This document shows positions 22,187-23,845 of a stretch of DNA of 23,845 bases, piece by piece (positions within the stretch are counted from its first letter, which is position 1; every line of letters begins with the position of its first letter). The stretch is taken from the NCBI RefSeq assembly GCF_023653455.1, contig NZ_JAKEDR010000042.1:1-23845 (forward strand), read 5' to 3'. The stretch is from Paraclostridium ghonii. Lineage in GTDB: Bacteria; Bacillota; Clostridia; Peptostreptococcales; Peptostreptococcaceae. A program made the translations under genes and the position numbers. The notes beneath the pieces were generated by a model. It was not told the DNA's origin and made no database searches. It worked only from the letters and a program-made list of their open reading frames with translations.

Positions 22187-22435
22187 TTATTTAGGGATTA
22201 TATAAGCATCTTTAAAAACCCTATCTGCATTATCTCTTTCTTTGAAAGCTTCTAAACATCCTTCCCAAAGTTGTTCTTTTTCTGGCTTATTATAATATTT
22301 TTCTATCCATCTGCTCCCCATTTATTTGATTCAATAGATCTGTGTGTTCAAGAGTTTTAAATTAACTCCTATAATCCCACTATCATTTCCTTCGTGTCCT
22401 AAATCTATATAAATTTTTTTCATAATTTCATCCAT
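22187..22435 (-). pseudogene. Remnant of an N-acetylmuramoyl-L-alanine amidase-like gene
   Basis: On the minus strand, a frame starting at ATG 22435 (or 22423) reads KIYIDLGHEGNDSGIIGVNLK. This fits the amidase_3 N-terminus (V/I)xIDPGHGGxDxGAxG with Pro and Gly changed, and stops at TGA 22331. The rest of that domain (about 150 residues, with the catalytic Glu) is missing. Downstream, in another frame, a 44-codon piece (22321-22187, starting MGSRWIEKYYNKPEK) runs to a stop and may be its former C-terminus. No ribosome site is seen. Both look like decayed pieces of a cell-wall hydrolase gene; the link between them is inferred. Confidence 0.45.
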
Positions 22436-22646
22436 TTCTATTTGTAAATTATTATTATTTCTAATCTACCTGAATAATCTTAATTCTATACTAGGCGTTT
22501 ATATATCTTATTATATTTTATACTATTTAAATCTATGTAGGCTTCAATTTTAAGTTTTTCTTTTTTGTCTGGTTAATTTTTACTATTTTGATTATCGCAT
22601 ATTTATCTTTTTACTAGTTAAACTATACTAGAAAGGTGGTTTAAGT
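22436..22646. other. Gene-free AT-rich gap with duplicated fragment
   Basis: No gene is visible. It contains one copy of the 37-bp repeat (22514-22550) and, just before the secreted-protein gene, a possible promoter region not resolved here. Confidence 0.5.
22514..22550. repeat. 37-bp exact copy of the 3' end of the gene at 23101-23334
   Basis: Bases 22514-22550 are identical to 23102-23138. That sequence encodes the C-terminal residues IEAYIDLNSIK on the minus strand of the downstream gene. Here the stop codon is altered and the match ends abruptly at both sides. It is a remnant of a duplicated relative, or a recombination scar. Confidence 0.75.
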
Positions 22647-22976
22647 ATGAAAAAGAAAATAATTGCGCTTTTATTAGTTTCATGCTTTTTATTAAGTCTA
22701 TCTAGTAATAGTACTTATGCTCTTAACCTATTTAAAGAGGGTGTATATAAGGTTGCAGATTTAAATTTTTCAGAAGAAAATAAGTATATAGTTCAAAATG
22801 TTTCTCAAACTGAAGGTGCTTATCTTCAAGTATTTGATGAAAACCAGGTTTTAGTTCAATCTATTAGATTTCCACCTAACTCTGAAAAATTTAATTTAGT
22901 TAGGATTACTCCTGAATTTAGAATAGTAATCGTAGGTGCAGGTAATATTTATATTTATCCCTCTACAGAAGGTTAA
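22647..22976 (+). CDS. Small secreted protein, unknown
   Basis: 109 residues. A clear Sec signal peptide: basic KKK, a hydrophobic core IIALLLVSCFLLSLS and a likely cut after STYA (about residue 25). The Cys at 13 is within the hydrophobic core and is not a convincing lipobox. The mature part of about 84 residues is rich in beta-strand-like segments (AYLQVFDENQVLVQSIRF, FRIVIVGAGNIYIYP), suggesting a small beta domain, perhaps a surface or spore-envelope protein. AAAGGTGG precedes the ATG, and a terminator follows. No family recognised. Confidence 0.8.
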   Translation: MKKKIIALLLVSCFLLSLSSNSTYALNLFKEGVYKVADLNFSEENKYIVQNVSQTEGAYLQVFDENQVLVQSIRFPPNSEKFNLVRITPEFRIVIVGAGNIYIYPSTEG

Positions 22977-22997
22977 TTCTTGGTCTACTAGATTATT

Positions 22998-23026
22998 AAA
23001 GATGCTCTTATAGAGCATCTTTATCA
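22998..23026 (+). terminator. Terminator of the secreted-protein gene
   Basis: Perfect 10-bp stem AAAGATGCTC (22998-23007) / GAGCATCTTT (23013-23022), loop TTATA, T-rich end. Confidence 0.8.
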
Positions 23027-23100
23027 TTCACAATCCCCCGTGATTCTTCACAACCTCACCCTATAGCTATATTTAATTTATTTCTAAATATTAAAATTAC

Positions 23101-23334
23101 TTATTTTATACTATTTAAATCTATGTAGGCTTCAATTTGAGGTATGTACAATAAATTCTCTTTTATATGTGTATTCCCAAATTCTTTTAATTCCAATCCC
23201 TTTTCATCTTTCGTTATTTTGTACTTAACAATTTGAGTTTCTTCATTTAAGTCTCCAAAAAAGTATGTTCCCTCATATTGTTTAAATTTGAAGCTAAAAG
23301 TATCTCTAGTTAATTGTATTTTAAAACTTTTCAT
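23101..23334 (-). CDS. Small hypothetical protein
   Basis: Start at ATG 23334, preceded by AAAGGAAC on the minus strand; the longer frame beginning at 23400 has no ribosome site. 77 residues, soluble, alternating polar and hydrophobic (SFKIQLTRDTFSFKFKQYEG, then TYFFGDL), suggesting a small beta-rich fold. Not recognised. Its last 37 bases are duplicated at 22514-22550, so a relative of this gene once lay there. It follows the SHOCT-like gene on the same strand by about 90 bases and may be cotranscribed. Confidence 0.65.
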   Translation of the reverse strand: MKSFKIQLTRDTFSFKFKQYEGTYFFGDLNEETQIVKYKITKDEKGLELKEFGNTHIKENLLYIPQIEAYIDLNSIK

Positions 23335-23424
23335 AACAAGTTCCTTTCTATAGAAATTTAAAACTACTAATATATTATAAAAAAATATGTATTTGTTCAA
23401 GCCTACAAAAGAAATTTATTTAAA

Positions 23425-23700
23425 CTATTCTATATTTATTTTTATTAAATCATTATTTTTAGTTTTTACATCAACTATATTTCCAGTCAGATTATAATCT
23501 AAAGCTTGCATAACTGTTTTTGATAAATTATCTGTATCTAAAACATCTGTTTTCAAATTAAGCCATTTAAGGCCATTAATTTTTACCATCCTTTTTACAA
23601 ATTCAACTGGAAATTTTAAATTTATGTTATCTCCACTACTAGATAATATTTTAACTCTAAAAAGTCTATCATCAGTTAAATTAGTATGTCTATTTCTCAT
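23425..23700 (-). CDS. Small protein with a YvlB/LiaX N-terminal-like (SHOCT-like) domain
   Basis: 91 residues, with AAGGGGGAACTGTAA before the ATG. The layout RVKILSSSGDNINLKFPVEF, then VKRMV, then GNIVDVKTKNNDLIKINIE matches a small domain at the N-terminus of YvlB/LiaX-type envelope-stress proteins. That domain has a VxVxxxDGDKVxVxLP strand pair, a helix and a GxIVDVxxxDGDxVxIxIE strand pair. Two similar strand pairs flank a helical middle, a quasi-repeat. The bDLD/adhesin part of LiaX is absent, so this is a stand-alone domain. Role unknown; in relatives it links to envelope stress. Confidence 0.6.
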   Translation of the reverse strand: MRNRHTNLTDDRLFRVKILSSSGDNINLKFPVEFVKRMVKINGLKWLNLKTDVLDTDNLSKTVMQALDYNLTGNIVDVKTKNNDLIKINIE

Positions 23701-23845
23701 TTACAGTTCCCCCTTAGCGAATATTTTTCACACATTTATAGATTACTTTATATCTATTTATTTTAATAATATGTAAATTTATAAAAAAATATATTAACTT
23801 TGTTTAAATTAAGATTATTTTAATAAAAGAAATTAAAATTTATAT
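23701..23845. other. Right-edge AT-rich sequence
   Basis: 145 bases upstream of the SHOCT-like gene with no visible open frame or hairpin. It probably holds that gene's promoter, but no element is clear enough to mark. Confidence 0.4.

Noticed and set aside
1..23845. CRISPR array, tRNA, rRNA or IS element
   Set aside because: No spaced direct repeats, cloverleaf or transposase pattern was found; the only long direct repeat is the single 37-bp pair at 22514 and 23102.

Overview
The window is AT-rich DNA from an anaerobic, spore-forming low-GC Gram-positive, most likely class Clostridia and plausibly a Peptostreptococcaceae-like genome. This rests on an adjacent accBCDA set, spoVS and an H-type small acid-soluble spore protein gene, a 4-hydroxybutyrate fermentation operon, strong AGGAGG-type ribosome sites and many intrinsic terminators. 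The species cannot be fixed from the sequence alone. Almost everything looks chromosomal. There is no IS element, CRISPR array, tRNA or rRNA.

Layout. 1-840: the end of an unknown gene and a small membrane protein. 876-4650: acetyl-CoA carboxylase operon accB-accC-accD-accA behind a promoter with a FapR-like operator, making malonyl-CoA for fatty acid synthesis. 4708-5467: two sporulation genes, spoVS behind a close match to a sigma-H promoter and an sspH-like gene, each with its own terminator. 5468-5986: no gene, but several hairpins. 5987-11490 (minus strand): abfD-abfT-sucD-4hbD in transcription order. These form a route between succinyl-CoA and crotonyl-CoA through succinate semialdehyde, 4-hydroxybutyrate and 4-hydroxybutyryl-CoA, with every checked catalytic or cluster residue present. 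11500-12540: no intact gene, but a decayed cbiN-like remnant on the minus strand.

12543-14515: a tyrosine recombinase, then lexA with a LexA box in its own promoter. 14514-15681: a small two-helix membrane protein, a 29-residue membrane peptide with a textbook promoter over a 22-bp palindrome, and a protein joining a helix-turn-helix to a ribbon-helix-helix-like domain. 15768-17757 (minus strand): an overlapping MotA/TolQ-like and MotB/OmpA-like pair with a long helical tail, reminiscent of ZorA/ZorB. 17758-18333: no protein gene, but a probable structured RNA ending in a terminator, plus an orphan minus-strand terminator. 18334-19863: a Crp/Fnr-family regulator, then the manganese exporter mntP behind a yybP-ykoY (Mn2+) riboswitch and terminator. 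19944-21836 (minus strand): a protein made of about 17 TPR/Sel1-like repeats.

21930-23845 looks like accessory sequence. It holds a 50-residue membrane peptide, remnants of an amidase-like gene, a 37-bp copy of the 3' end of a nearby gene, a small secreted protein and two small minus-strand genes, one resembling the YvlB/LiaX N-terminal (SHOCT-like) domain.

The least explained items are the MotA/OmpA pair with its acidic tail, the RNA beside it, the HTH-linker-RHH protein and the two short membrane peptides. No complete new system can be proven from this window.
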